From Verrucomicrobiota bacterium (GTDB lineage Bacteria; Verrucomicrobiota; Verrucomicrobiia; Chthoniobacterales; UBA10450), in assembly GCA_003219695.1 (NCBI GenBank), contig QHQA01000009.1, positions 1-47,627 of the forward strand: 47,627 nt of DNA. Reading direction: 5' to 3'. Both the position numbers and the translations under genes were made by a program. Within the stretch, counting starts at the first letter, position 1. Each line of letters begins with the position of its first letter. The notes beneath the pieces are model-generated. The model was not told the DNA's origin. It did not search any database and worked only from the letters and a program-made list of their open reading frames with translations. Shown piece after piece: positions 8,140-16,920 of this stretch.

Positions 8140-8865
8140 CTACAATTTTTGTGCGTTTAGCCGCGCCAACACTTCCGGGTCGCGGACGTCTGCCCATTCG
8201 CCGGTGAGCTCGAGCGCTTTCACCTTTTTCCCTGACTGTGCGAGGTCGCGAATGGCATCCGTGAGCTCGTATTCGCCGCGCGGGGACGGTTTCAGTTTCG
8301 CGGTGAATTCAAAAATGCTCGGACAAAATGCGTAAATGCCAGCGTTATACCATGGGCTTTCGATCACTGCGGGCCGCGATTTTTCGCGGATATCGACGAG
8401 TTCCATTTGCTCATTCAAGAAAACCGCGCCGCCTTTGCTTACGTCTTCACCCCGCGTCACCGTGACGATTGCTTCAACGTTGTCCGGAAGATCGGCAACG
8501 CGTTTGTAATTCGTCGGATCGATCAAGATGTCGCCGTAACTTAGGACGAAGGGAGAATTGCCGACGAAATCGCGGGCTAGATCGACAACGCGACCGGTGC
8601 CGTCCTGCACTGTCTGCGTTGCATATTGGATATCGATGTTATAGCGGGACCCATTGGCGAAAAAATTCTGCACAGCGTCGGCGTGGTAACCAACGATGAT
8701 CAGGAATTTGCGTATTCCCGCCTCATGCAGTCCCTCCACAATGTGCTGCAAAACCGGCTTGCCGCGCACCTCGATCATCGGTTTGGGAAGCTCACTGGTG
8801 AGCTCGCGCATGCGCGTGCCACGTCCGGCTGCGAGTACGACAGCCTTTTCGATCTGCGTTGTCAT
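8140..8865 (-). CDS. Sugar-phosphate nucleotidyltransferase
   Basis: The protein of about 241 residues has the signature of NDP-sugar pyrophosphorylases: AVVLAAGRGTRM near the start (nucleotide-binding loop), then LPKPMIEVRGKPVLQHIVE, the SYGDILID segment in the place of the metal-binding Asp, and GGAVFLNE and WYNAGIYAF later. It joins a sugar 1-phosphate to an NTP, giving an activated sugar for surface polysaccharide. Sugar and base cannot be told from sequence. It lacks the C-terminal left-handed helix seen in GlmU. The ATG at 8865 lies in the arm of an inverted-repeat element, so the 11 codons upstream (MSRDVSASLD) are repeat sequence. No Shine-Dalgarno is seen. Confidence 0.85.
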   Translation of the reverse strand: MTTQIEKAVVLAAGRGTRMRELTSELPKPMIEVRGKPVLQHIVEGLHEAGIRKFLIIVGYHADAVQNFFANGSRYNIDIQYATQTVQDGTGRVVDLARDFVGNSPFVLSYGDILIDPTNYKRVADLPDNVEAIVTVTRGEDVSKGGAVFLNEQMELVDIREKSRPAVIESPWYNAGIYAFCPSIFEFTAKLKPSPRGEYELTDAIRDLAQSGKKVKALELTGEWADVRDPEVLARLNAQKL

Positions 8866-8964
8866 GTCGAGTGAAGCCGAGACATCTCTAGACATTTCTA
8901 AGCATCGTTAGCGCTGGAAAAGCAGAAACACTAAGAGATTCCTCCACTCCGGTCGGAATGGCAG
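8861..8964. repeat. Paired inverted-repeat element, copy A
   Basis: One arm is gtcatgtcgagtgaagccga followed by gacatctct; the other is aagagattcctccactccgg followed by tcggaatggcaga. A unique ~50-bp spacer separates them. The same arms recur at 18705, 29321, 33147 and 37771. The first arm contains the start codon (read on the minus strand) of the nucleotidyltransferase gene. Confidence 0.75.
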
Positions 8965-8969
8965 AAATG

Positions 8970-9011
8970 TTCGCGGCAAGCTGCCGCGAACTACCCCGAA
9001 AGCTTTCGGGG
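8970..9011. terminator. Two adjacent perfect palindromes
   Basis: ttcgcggcaagctgccgcgaa (8970-8990; first and last 9 bases pair) is followed by ccccgaaagctttcgggg (8994-9011). They lie downstream of the stop codon of the minus-strand BNR gene (9037) and could end its transcript, although no T-run follows on that strand. Confidence 0.35.
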
Positions 9012-9036
9012 TGCTCCCGAGAATCACTGGTCATGA

Positions 9037-12000
9037 TTAGGTCTTCTTCGGCTGCGTGATAATCAGCGCCGGCAAATTGGCTTGCTTGATCAAATCGCTC
9101 ACCTTCGGCAAGTCTTCGTTCTTAAGCTGGGTCCATTTTTTTAACTGCTCGTCGAGCTGGGTGCTCAGCATTTGAAACACGTCGAGTTGCGGTGTGGTCG
9201 GCTCCTTGTCGCTGTACTCAATGACGTGGCTAAACGTATCAAAGCGCTCGTTCAACATGTCGGGGAACGCGAGGTTCGCTTCCGAGCCTTTCATGTTTAC
9301 CTGAATGAGCTTCTGCTCGACTTCGGATATTTTGTGCTCGAGATCGTCGGCCGCCGAGAGTGCCGGTTTCAAACGCTGATCGTCGCCGAAACGTTTGTGC
9401 AGGTTTTGGATTTGTGAGCGCAAATCGCGGATTTCATTGACGGCTTGATGCAACTGCGAAATGCGGTCGGTCACCTGCATCGTGAGGGTCAATTGTTTTT
9501 GTAACCCCGCTTCCTGTCCCTTTGTCCGCGGATCGATCGCCAAGTGCAGCGGGGCAGTCTGCGATTTGCTGCCAACGGTTAGTTTCACCTGGTAATCTCC
9601 AGGTGGCGCAAGTGGGCCTTTTGGGCCACTCCCGGAATAAAACGCGCCCGGGATTTGAATCGGATCATCGTAGCGCAGGTCCCATGCAAACCGGTTCATC
9701 CCTTCGTTGGCTGGAATTGTTTTCGCGCGTTCGACGCGGTCCGGCCATTCGGGCGGTTGCTCGCCTTCTTTCTTTTCCTTGCTGGAAAGATGTCGGACAA
9801 CTTTGCCCGAAGCATCGAGGATCTCCAGCGAGACCTCCTCTTTCGGCGCGGTCTTGAAATAATAATCAATGATTGCGCCCTACGGTGGATTATCGCCCAC
9901 TGGCTGGCGTTTATCGACCTCCTCCGGGTAATGCAACCGCAACGCGGTTTGAGGTTGATATAGGATGACGTCCGGCTGCACGGATTGCGCGTTCACCTGA
10001 CGCAGCGGCGTCACGTCGTCGAGTATCCAGAATGAACGCCCATGCGTCGCTACGACCAGATCGTCATCCTTCACCACCAGATCGTGGATCGGCGATTGCG
10101 GCAGATTCAACTGCAACGGCTGCCAGTGCGCGCCGTCATCGAACGAAACGAAGACACCGAGCTCCGTTCCTGCATAGAGCAGACCTTTGCGCTTGGGGTC
10201 TTCGCGCACCGCATGCACGTACGCGCCATCGGGAATTCCGCGGACGATCGCGGTCCAGCTTTTCCCGAGATCAGTCGTCTTAAAAATGTACGGCTTAAAG
10301 TCATCGAGTTTGTGCCGATCCACGGCCACATAGGCGGTGTTGCCATCGTGCGGCGAAGGATCGATGAGATCGACAGTGCTCCACTCCGGCATTTTCGGCG
10401 TGACGTTCGACCAATGCTGGCCGTCGTCAGTTGTAAGCTGCACCAGTCCGTCGTCCGTGCCTGCCCACAGCGTTCCCTGTTTTACCAGTGATTCCGCGAG
10501 CGCGAAGACCGTGTCGTAATATTCGACTGACGTGATGTCCTTGGTAAGCGGACCTCCGCTTGGCTGCTGCTTCGACTTATCGTTGCGCGTCAAATCACCG
10601 CTGATCTGCGTCCAGCTCTGTCCGTGATCGGTTGATTTGAAAACGCTCTCGCCCGCAGTGTAGATCACATCGGGATTATGCGGCGAAAGCATCAGCGGCG
10701 TGACCCATTGAAACCGATGCACAAGATCGGCGGCGCCGTGTCCTGAGTTATCAAGAGGCCAGACACTAACGTCCTGCCGTTCCCCTTTACTTTTATCGTA
10801 GCGAGTAATCTCGGCTTCGTTGTTTGAATAAATGATGTGCCAGTCGCGCGGATCAGGCACCACGAAGCCGCATTCGCCGCCGGCGGCCTCGAACCAATCC
10901 TGCCGCCCGATCGCGCCCCAGTCGGCGCGGCTGGCTATGCCAACGTTGGAGTTGTCCTGTTGCGCGCCATAAATGTGGTAGGGAAACGCATTGTCTACGG
11001 CCACGTGGTAAAACTGTGCCGTGGGCTGATTGTTTTGCGTGGTCCAACTCTTGCCGCCGTCAGTAGTGATGCTGGCGCCGCCGTCATTCACATTGGCGAT
11101 GCGATTTGGGTTCGTCGGATCAATCCACAGCCCGTGATGATCGCCGTGACGCGCGGGCAAGAGATTGAAAGTTTTTCCGCCATCGACCGACCGAAAGAGC
11201 CCGGTGTTCACAAGGTACACGGTGTCCGGTGATTTCGGATCAGCATAAACCTTGCTGAAATACCAGGCGCGCTGCCGAAAGCGGCCGTCGTCATTCACGC
11301 GGGTCCAATGCTGTCCCGCATCATCGGACCGGTAGAGACCGCCTTCCTTTGCCTCAATGATTGCATAGACGCGATTGGAATCGGCTCCGGAAACGGCGAT
11401 GCCGATCCTGCCGAGAATGCCTTCGGGAAGCCCGTTTCCCTCGAGATGTTTCCAAGTCACGCCGTTGTCTTCCGAACGGTAAAGCCCGCTGCCCGGGCCG
11501 CCGCTTGAAAAAAACCAAGGCTGCCGCCGCGCCTGCCAAAGTGATGCGAACACGATGTTGGGATTATGCGGATCGAAAACGACGTCGATCCCACCAGTGT
11601 TCTCATCTTTCCATAAAACTTTCGTCCACGTTTTCCCGCCGTCGGTTGTGCGAAAAATCCCGCGTTCCTGATTCGAACCGAACGCATGACCCAACGCCGC
11701 AACGAGAACGACGTTCTCATTCCTTGGATCAACGATCAGCGCGCCGATCTGATGGGTATCTTTCAAACCAACATTTTCCCATGTCTTTCCGCCGTCCACC
11801 GATTTGAAGACTCCGGTGCCGTAAGTGGTATTGCCGCGGATCGCTGCTTCGCCCGTGCCTGCGTAAATGACGTTGTGGTCCGATGGGGCAACCGCAATGG
11901 CGCCAATCGAGGAAATCGGTTCTTTATCAAAAAGCGGCATCCAGTTCGCGCCGCCATCAATCGTTTTCCAAACTCCGCCCGCGACCGCACCGAAATAATA

Positions 12001-12222
12001 CGAGTCCGGTTCGCCGACGACACCTTCGATCGCCAGCGCGCGGCCGCCCTGGAACGGTCCGATCTGTCGCCATTGCATGCCCTTGAACAATTTTTCATCG
12101 ATTGTGCCCGGTGGCGTTGGGGTGGGGGATGGAGCAGGTCGAAGAGAAGCTGGGAAAAGAAATACAGACATCGCGAAAATGATGCGAACCAGTCTGATAA
12201 AAGGACAATTCGGCGTGATCAT
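9037..12222 (-). pseudogene. BNR/sortilin-like repeat exported protein with in-frame amber codon
   Basis: The frame is open over 1,061 codons except for one TAG at 9880-9882. Before it are 780 residues: a signal peptide (hydrophobic stretch from about residue 10) and many BNR/Asp-box repeats (SVDGGKTW, STDHGQSW, TTDLGKSW), the pattern of VPS10/sortilin- and xyloglucanase-like beta-propellers. After the TAG the frame continues with GAIIDYYFKTAPKEEVSLEI and then a C-terminal part with MNRFAWDLRYDDP, PPGDYQVKLTV and a long helical region. That is the usual C-terminal half of these secreted proteins, so the two halves are one gene. A single AAG-to-TAG change, a base-call error or readthrough could explain it. 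If translation stops, the product lacks its last ~280 residues. Confidence 0.85.
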
Positions 12223-12329
12223 CCGCCTAAAGTGAAAAGTTTGCGGCTTCGTTCAACTGGATTTGCGCGAAATCGGCCACGGTAGGCGCGCTGCGCCGAA
12301 TCTCGAAGGCTTTTGCCCAGCCGCGTCTG

Positions 12330-13328
12330 CTAAGCGTTGATCGCAGCCATGCGCGGCGGAGGGGCTTCAAGCGCGCCCGCATCGGGCGGGCCACCACCAA
12401 AGCGACGTGCGGCGTAATATGAGCCGATCACCAGTACTGCGGCAATAAGCTGCGCAACGAGCGTTTCGACCGTTGGAAAAACCGCAAACCAGAGACCCAT
12501 CCACGGTGGCAGGTAATTTTTCAGAGAATTGATTTCAGTTGTGGAAATCCAATGCGCCAGCTGCATTTCCTGCGCTTGCTCCCCAACCATGACGAGCAAC
12601 ACCACTCCCAAAAGAATACCGGTGGTGATTAACATTTTGCGGTACGGCAGCCGCTGCTGGAGAACAAAGGTCAGCACGGCCACCATTGCTGTCAGCACGA
12701 TTCCCAGCAGCGCCCCTTTCAGCACCACGCCGCCGCCGAGCCGCAGATGATAGCTCTGCAGAAAAAGGACAACTTCAAATCCTTCGCGGTACAACGAGGT
12801 AAATCCGAGCAGGACCAATCCAAACCAGAGACGCCACTGCGAAATCTCCGCGGCGCGCGCATTTTCCAGCAACGTTTTACGTCGGCGACTATGGGCGCGA
12901 ATCCAGCCGCCCCAATAAATTTTGTGGAAAAACCAATTCATGATCACCAGCAGAACGATCACGGCCAGCAGTCCGGTGGCGGCCTGAAGATCGAGCGCCG
13001 ACATATTGTCGCTGAGCGAACCGACAATTCCCACAGCGATAGACCACGTGATCAGGCTGGCGATAAATGCCAGGCCCGCGCCGAGCGCCACCGGGCGACG
13101 ATAGCCGCGTTTAGGGCCGGTCATGCTGGCCGTGATCGCAGCCAGCACAAGAATGCATTCTAATCCCTCGCGGAAAACAAGAACGCCGATGTCGAGCAGC
13201 GCAACGGTCGCGCTTGTATTGGGCTGGATCGGGTCAGGCGCGCCATGTGCGGTTAGCCCTTGCCATACAAGCACCGCGAGCACACAGAATACGCCTGCCA
13301 GAATGCCGATGCGCAAGGCGAGCTTCAT
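12330..13328 (-). CDS. FTR1-family iron permease
   Basis: The protein of 332 residues has about seven membrane helices and both REGxE motifs that define FTR1/EfeU permeases: REGLE at residues 53-57 and REGFE at 181-185. The glutamates bind iron during transport across the inner membrane. A short basic cytoplasmic loop (RAHSRRRKTLLE) lies in the middle. EfeO and EfeB partners are not adjacent, so this is a single-gene version. A TTAGGG-like ribosome site lies just upstream of the ATG. The C-terminal 20 residues are proline- and alanine-rich and variable. Confidence 0.88.
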   Translation of the reverse strand: MKLALRIGILAGVFCVLAVLVWQGLTAHGAPDPIQPNTSATVALLDIGVLVFREGLECILVLAAITASMTGPKRGYRRPVALGAGLAFIASLITWSIAVGIVGSLSDNMSALDLQAATGLLAVIVLLVIMNWFFHKIYWGGWIRAHSRRRKTLLENARAAEISQWRLWFGLVLLGFTSLYREGFEVVLFLQSYHLRLGGGVVLKGALLGIVLTAMVAVLTFVLQQRLPYRKMLITTGILLGVVLLVMVGEQAQEMQLAHWISTTEINSLKNYLPPWMGLWFAVFPTVETLVAQLIAAVLVIGSYYAARRFGGGPPDAGALEAPPPRMAAINA

Positions 13329-13464
13329 TTTGCCCTAAGAGCTTATCATAGAGACACGAGAAGTGCTGCTGATGGATTGCGTTTTTTTAGCGGCCGCTTG
13401 CGCGCGCGGACTCTTCAGCGAGCCGTTTGCCGCTTGTGTCTGATTGACTTACGATGGCCGCCGC

Positions 13465-14241
13465 ATGCCGGAATACGTTTTGGGTCATCATCTGAAAGGC
13501 GAGGGGACGCGCCTGGCGTTGATGTCGCAGTTGCTCGATCCCATGCATCGCCGGTACATCGACGCGCTGAATGTCGTTAGGCCGGGAGCGCAAACGCTTG
13601 AGGTCGGTTGCGGCAACGGATCGATCTCCGCATGGCTTGCTGAACGCGTGGACCCTGGCGGAAGAGCGGTCGCATTCGATCTGGATCTGTCCCTGATCAA
13701 AGTGCGCGCGCCAAATCTTGAACTGCGCCAGGGCGACATCGTTGCTGGTGCGGTCGAACCCGGCACCTTCGATTTAGTCACTGCGCGTGCGGTGCTCCAT
13801 CACGTTGCAGATGCCGAAGCCGCAATGCGAAATCTCGTCGCAAGCCTGCGACCGGGCGGCGCGCTTCTGCTGATTGAACCTGATTTCCTTCCAGTCAGCG
13901 TCGCTGAGCCGGCAGAAGTGCGAGCCTTCTGGGGTGGATGGGTTGCGTGGTCGCGTGAACGCGGAATCGATTATCACATCGGGCGCGCCCTTGCGCCCCG
14001 GCTTGCAGCGATCGGCCTAACTGAAATCGGTGGCGCAGCTGAAACGGCGATTTACAACGGCGCCTCGCCATGGGCTGATTACTGGACGCAGACGATCACC
14101 GAACTGCGCGATGGTCTGCTAAGTTCCGGCAAACTTAACAACGCGCTGGTGGACACATTTCGCGCCTGTTGCGCCGATTCCAATTGGTGGACTCAAACGA
14201 TTGCTTGCACCGCAGTGCACGGATGGAATCCCGGCGTGTAG
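13465..14241 (+). CDS. Class I SAM-dependent methyltransferase
   Basis: The ATG at 13465 (MPEYVLGHHLKGEG) is chosen over the upstream TTG. Motif I is LEVGCGNGSIS (about residues 46-56), the acidic end of strand beta-2 is FDLD, motif II/III follow as GTFDLVTARAVLHHV, and LRPGGALLLIEPDF is the post-III loop. These are typical of the UbiE/COQ5-like methyltransferase 11/25 group, 258 residues long. The substrate is unknown. It sits directly upstream of the T2SS genes but separated by 54 bases, and need not be linked to them. Confidence 0.85.
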   Translation: MPEYVLGHHLKGEGTRLALMSQLLDPMHRRYIDALNVVRPGAQTLEVGCGNGSISAWLAERVDPGGRAVAFDLDLSLIKVRAPNLELRQGDIVAGAVEPGTFDLVTARAVLHHVADAEAAMRNLVASLRPGGALLLIEPDFLPVSVAEPAEVRAFWGGWVAWSRERGIDYHIGRALAPRLAAIGLTEIGGAAETAIYNGASPWADYWTQTITELRDGLLSSGKLNNALVDTFRACCADSNWWTQTIACTAVHGWNPGV

Positions 14242-14295
14242 AGTTTTAACTCCCGGCGTCGGTTGTGATTTTGCGTCGATCGAGTAACTTCGACG

Positions 14296-14769
14296 GTGCA
14301 ACGTTTCCGGGCCTTTACTTTAATCGAGATTGCCCTGGCCATTTTCATACTGATGCTGCTGCTGCTGTTGGCGGTGCCCAGCTTGACCGGCGTGTTCGCA
14401 AGCAGGCGGCTGAAGCAATCCCTGGACGGGTTTAACAGTCTCGTGCACCAGGCGCAGGAGCGAAGTGTGACGGAGCGCCGGGCATACCTGATCGCTTGGA
14501 GGAAGGATGGCGTGGTGCTGCTTCCGGAAGTTTTCGCAGAAGGTGAGGAAGCCAAACCGGTGGCGGAACTTCGCCTCAGCAAGGGAACAATGCTAAGGCT
14601 TTCCTTGCCGGCAGCCTTGACGGAAAAACATCCGTGGGAATGGATATTTTGGCCATCGGGAAACTGCGAACCGGCGATTGTCCAGTTCAAGGGCTCCGCT
14701 GGCCTATGGACCGCGAATTACTCGCCGCTGACAGCGCAGGCCGAGATTACCCAGTATGCAGCGAGGTGA
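14296..14769 (+). CDS. gspH: Type II secretion minor pseudopilin GspH-like
   Basis: A GTG start gives MQRFRA then FTLIEIALAIFILMLLLL, a prepilin N-terminus with Glu5 and a long hydrophobic helix. The residue before the cleavage point is Ala rather than the usual Gly, which prepilin peptidase can accept less well. The rest (157 residues in total) fits the GspH/FimT globular domain: SLTGVFASRRLKQSLDGF and HQAQERSVTERR. It is the first gene of the run gspH-I-J-K-L-M and would form part of the pseudopilus tip. The GspH name rests on order and on the N-terminal helix; the globular part is weakly conserved. Confidence 0.75.
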   Translation: MQRFRAFTLIEIALAIFILMLLLLLAVPSLTGVFASRRLKQSLDGFNSLVHQAQERSVTERRAYLIAWRKDGVVLLPEVFAEGEEAKPVAELRLSKGTMLRLSLPAALTEKHPWEWIFWPSGNCEPAIVQFKGSAGLWTANYSPLTAQAEITQYAAR

Positions 14770-14780
14770 ACGGCAACGGA

Positions 14781-14850
14781 GTTATGGAGCAATGGAGAGA
14801 TGGAGTAATGAAATTTTCAACACTCCAGCACTCCAGCACTCCAATACTCC
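14781..14850. repeat. Short imperfect inverted repeat between gspH and gspI
   Basis: The plus strand reads gttatggagcaatggagaga then gagtaatg, a 15-base gap, and cactccagcactccagcact followed by ccaatactcc. The ggag/ctcc-rich arms are imperfect complements, so the unit can fold as a hairpin. It supplies the sequence directly before the gspI start. Confidence 0.45.
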
Positions 14851-14854
14851 AATC

Positions 14855-15271
14855 ATGACTGCGACAAGGATTCGGACACCCGCAAGGCCGGTGTGCGGCT
14901 TTGCGTTGTACGAGGTGTTGCTTGGCGTGATGATCTTTGCAGTTGGCGTGATCGCACTGGGGCGCGCGGTCGAGAATTGTCTCAATGCGAGCACGATCAG
15001 CGCCGAAGAGAGCGTTGTGCGACAGATTTTATCCGATCGGATGGCGGTAATTCAAGCAGCGCCGGTAGTGCCGGATGCTGAGAAAGAGTTCAAGATCGAC
15101 AGCAGTTATGGCAAGATAACGTTGATCCAGACAAGCGCGCCAGCGGAATTGACCGAACCGGATAATACGCTGGTAAGCGGAATCAACCTGGTGACGTTGA
15201 CTGCTCGATGGCAGCACGGCGGCGCCCCGCAGTCGAAACAGATTCAGTTTTATGTTTATCGGTCCGGATAA
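14855..15271 (+). CDS. gspI: Type II secretion minor pseudopilin GspI
   Basis: The ATG at 14855 gives a 15-residue leader (MTATRIRTPARPVCG) followed by FALYEVLLGVMIFAVGVIAL: Gly at the cleavage point, Glu5 and the hydrophobic helix of a pseudopilin. The pattern FAVGVIALGRAVENC with later SAEESVVRQILSDRMAVIQA is typical of GspI (138 residues). GspI nucleates the tip complex with GspJ and GspK. Earlier in-frame codons would translate the preceding repeat and are not used. The 3' end overlaps gspJ by 20 bases. Confidence 0.75.
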   Translation: MTATRIRTPARPVCGFALYEVLLGVMIFAVGVIALGRAVENCLNASTISAEESVVRQILSDRMAVIQAAPVVPDAEKEFKIDSSYGKITLIQTSAPAELTEPDNTLVSGINLVTLTARWQHGGAPQSKQIQFYVYRSG

Positions 15272-15914
15272 GTGCGCACTTCAAATTCGAAATTCGAAAT
15301 TCGAAATTCGAAATTTTCGGGGTGCCTTCACATTGCTCGAGATCATGCTGGCAGTGGGGATTCTGGGAATGATGTCGCTTGCGATTTTTCGCTTTGTGCA
15401 ATCGAATATGACCGCGCTGCAGCTCTCAACGGATACAGCCGCAACGGAAGCGCAATACGAGGGATTGCGCGAACTGCTCACGGCGGAATGGCAAAGCTTG
15501 AGTCCATTCCGAGCCGCCATGACTGGCGAGCCAATCAAGTTAAATGACCGAGAGCGCGACGAGATAAAGTGGAGTTGCGGCGCGGGCCCCGGCCTTCTTA
15601 CACGCTATGCGCCGGGCGACTTTATCGTCAGGCTGCGGTTGCAGCCGGAAAAGGAAAATGGGGACCGACTGGATCTCGGTTTCTTGCGAAAGTCGAAGGA
15701 GGATTCCGACATTGGCGAAGGGCACGAGACATGGGTGCCATTGGTCAAGAACGTAGCGAGTCTCGAGATCCGTTATTTCAGCGCTCAGGCCAACACCTGG
15801 GTGGATAGCTGGCCAGGAGGTCAGTTGCCCGGGCTTATCAAAATCACCTTGGGACGTGCCGATGCAGCCGTGCCGTGGGAAGCAATTATTCCACTGAGAC
15901 GAACACCGTATTGA
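15252..15914 (+). CDS. gspJ: Type II secretion minor pseudopilin GspJ
   Basis: The prepilin motif is GA then FTLLEIMLAVGILGMMSLAIF, with Glu5 and with Ala at the cleavage point. The globular part (RYAPGDFIVRLRLQPEKENG, WVPLVKNVASLEIRYF) has the usual GspJ strand order. The leader is about 25 residues because it runs through a 7-bp tandem repeat (15283-15316) and reads NSKFEIRNF. The start ATG lies inside gspI. GspJ joins GspI and GspK at the pseudopilus tip. The exact start is uncertain. Confidence 0.75.
   Translation: MFIGPDKCALQIRNSKFEIRNFRGAFTLLEIMLAVGILGMMSLAIFRFVQSNMTALQLSTDTAATEAQYEGLRELLTAEWQSLSPFRAAMTGEPIKLNDRERDEIKWSCGAGPGLLTRYAPGDFIVRLRLQPEKENGDRLDLGFLRKSKEDSDIGEGHETWVPLVKNVASLEIRYFSAQANTWVDSWPGGQLPGLIKITLGRADAAVPWEAIIPLRRTPY
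15283..15316. repeat. Tandem 7-bp repeat (aattcga) in the gspJ leader
   Basis: Four and a half copies of aattcga are found in a row. They lie within the coding frame and encode part of the GspJ leader peptide, which is removed on maturation and so tolerates such insertions. Confidence 0.7.
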
Positions 15915-15917
15915 GCG

Positions 15918-16907
15918 ATGTCGATGTTATCCAGAAGTCGGAAGTCAGAGGTCAGCCGCCTTCGCCGGACTACGGCGAGCCAAGGAGGTCGGAGGAACCG
16001 CGGGGCTGCCTTGCTGTTAGCACTTTGGGCGCTATTTTTGCTCAGCGCCATGGTAATAGGATGGGCGCTCAACATTAATTCGCGCCTTGTGGTTTCCAGC
16101 AATGCAAACCGCGTGCTGGAGGCCGAAGCGATGGCGTCTTCCGGCGCAGACGTTGCCTTAAGCCAGGAGATCACACCGAGCTCGCCAAACTTGCACAGGC
16201 AAATGGGTGACGGGGAAGGCTACGACGTGCGGATTACCGGCGAATGTGGTCGTTTAAACTTGAACTTTCTTGTCCAGGGAGAAGACCCTAACAAGCTGCG
16301 AATTCTCCGCCAATATCTTAGCCTCAAAGGCATAGACCTGAACGACCTCGACGGCATGATGGATTCTCTGCTCGACTGGGTGTCGCCAAACAGAGGACTT
16401 CATCACTTGAATGCCTGCCCGGAGACCGACAATTACCATCCCGCACACGCGCCCCTGGCTTCCGTGGATGAGCTCAAGAAAATTTGTGGATGGGCTGGAT
16501 TCACTTCCAAGCCCGGCTGGGACAACGATTTTACTGTTGTAGGCGCTTGCGGGGCGATTGACCTCGCCTATGCGTCGCGCGACGTGTTGCGTGCTTTGGG
16601 AATACCGGACGATTTTGTGGATCGCTTCCTGCAACTGCGCCAGGGTCCCGATGGAATCGATGGGACAGCCGATGACACTCCGTTGGATCAACAGACTGCA
16701 TTCATAACGCTTGGTCTCGCAGCGGCGCAATCGCAGCAGGCCAACCCGATTCAAAATTTGATCGTATTTAAGAGTCCCATCGCTGTATTCCGCGTCCTAA
16801 GCGCGGGAAAATCACGTGACGTTACGCGCTCTGTGGAGATGGTTGTGCAAAAACAGGGACAACAAGGTATTGGTCGTCCGCGAGTGTTCAGTTGGAAGGA
16901 GCTTTGA
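15918..16907 (+). CDS. gspK: Type II secretion pseudopilin-tip protein GspK
   Basis: After a 30-residue basic leader comes GAALLLALWALFLLSAMVIG, the helix typical of GspK (no Glu5 is needed in this family). The middle, with ITGECGRLNLNFLV, LNDLDGMMDSLLDWV and DELKKICGW, matches the helical domain of GspK with its helix-hairpin-helix-like parts. The length, 329 residues, is normal. GspK caps the pseudopilus. The leader (MSMLSRSRKSEVSRLRRT) appears to be repeat-derived. It follows gspJ after 3 bases, which points to one transcript. Confidence 0.8.
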   Translation: MSMLSRSRKSEVSRLRRTTASQGGRRNRGAALLLALWALFLLSAMVIGWALNINSRLVVSSNANRVLEAEAMASSGADVALSQEITPSSPNLHRQMGDGEGYDVRITGECGRLNLNFLVQGEDPNKLRILRQYLSLKGIDLNDLDGMMDSLLDWVSPNRGLHHLNACPETDNYHPAHAPLASVDELKKICGWAGFTSKPGWDNDFTVVGACGAIDLAYASRDVLRALGIPDDFVDRFLQLRQGPDGIDGTADDTPLDQQTAFITLGLAAAQSQQANPIQNLIVFKSPIAVFRVLSAGKSRDVTRSVEMVVQKQGQQGIGRPRVFSWKEL

Positions 16908-16920
16908 TATCGAGCCCGGA

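Noticed and set aside
8970-9011. A CRISPR or riboswitch signal in the palindromes
   Set aside because: Only two different palindromes with no repeat-spacer pattern and no known aptamer.
9037-9699. A separate 220-residue gene
   Set aside because: It is in the same frame as the BNR gene and continues its C-terminal part; only one TAG divides them.
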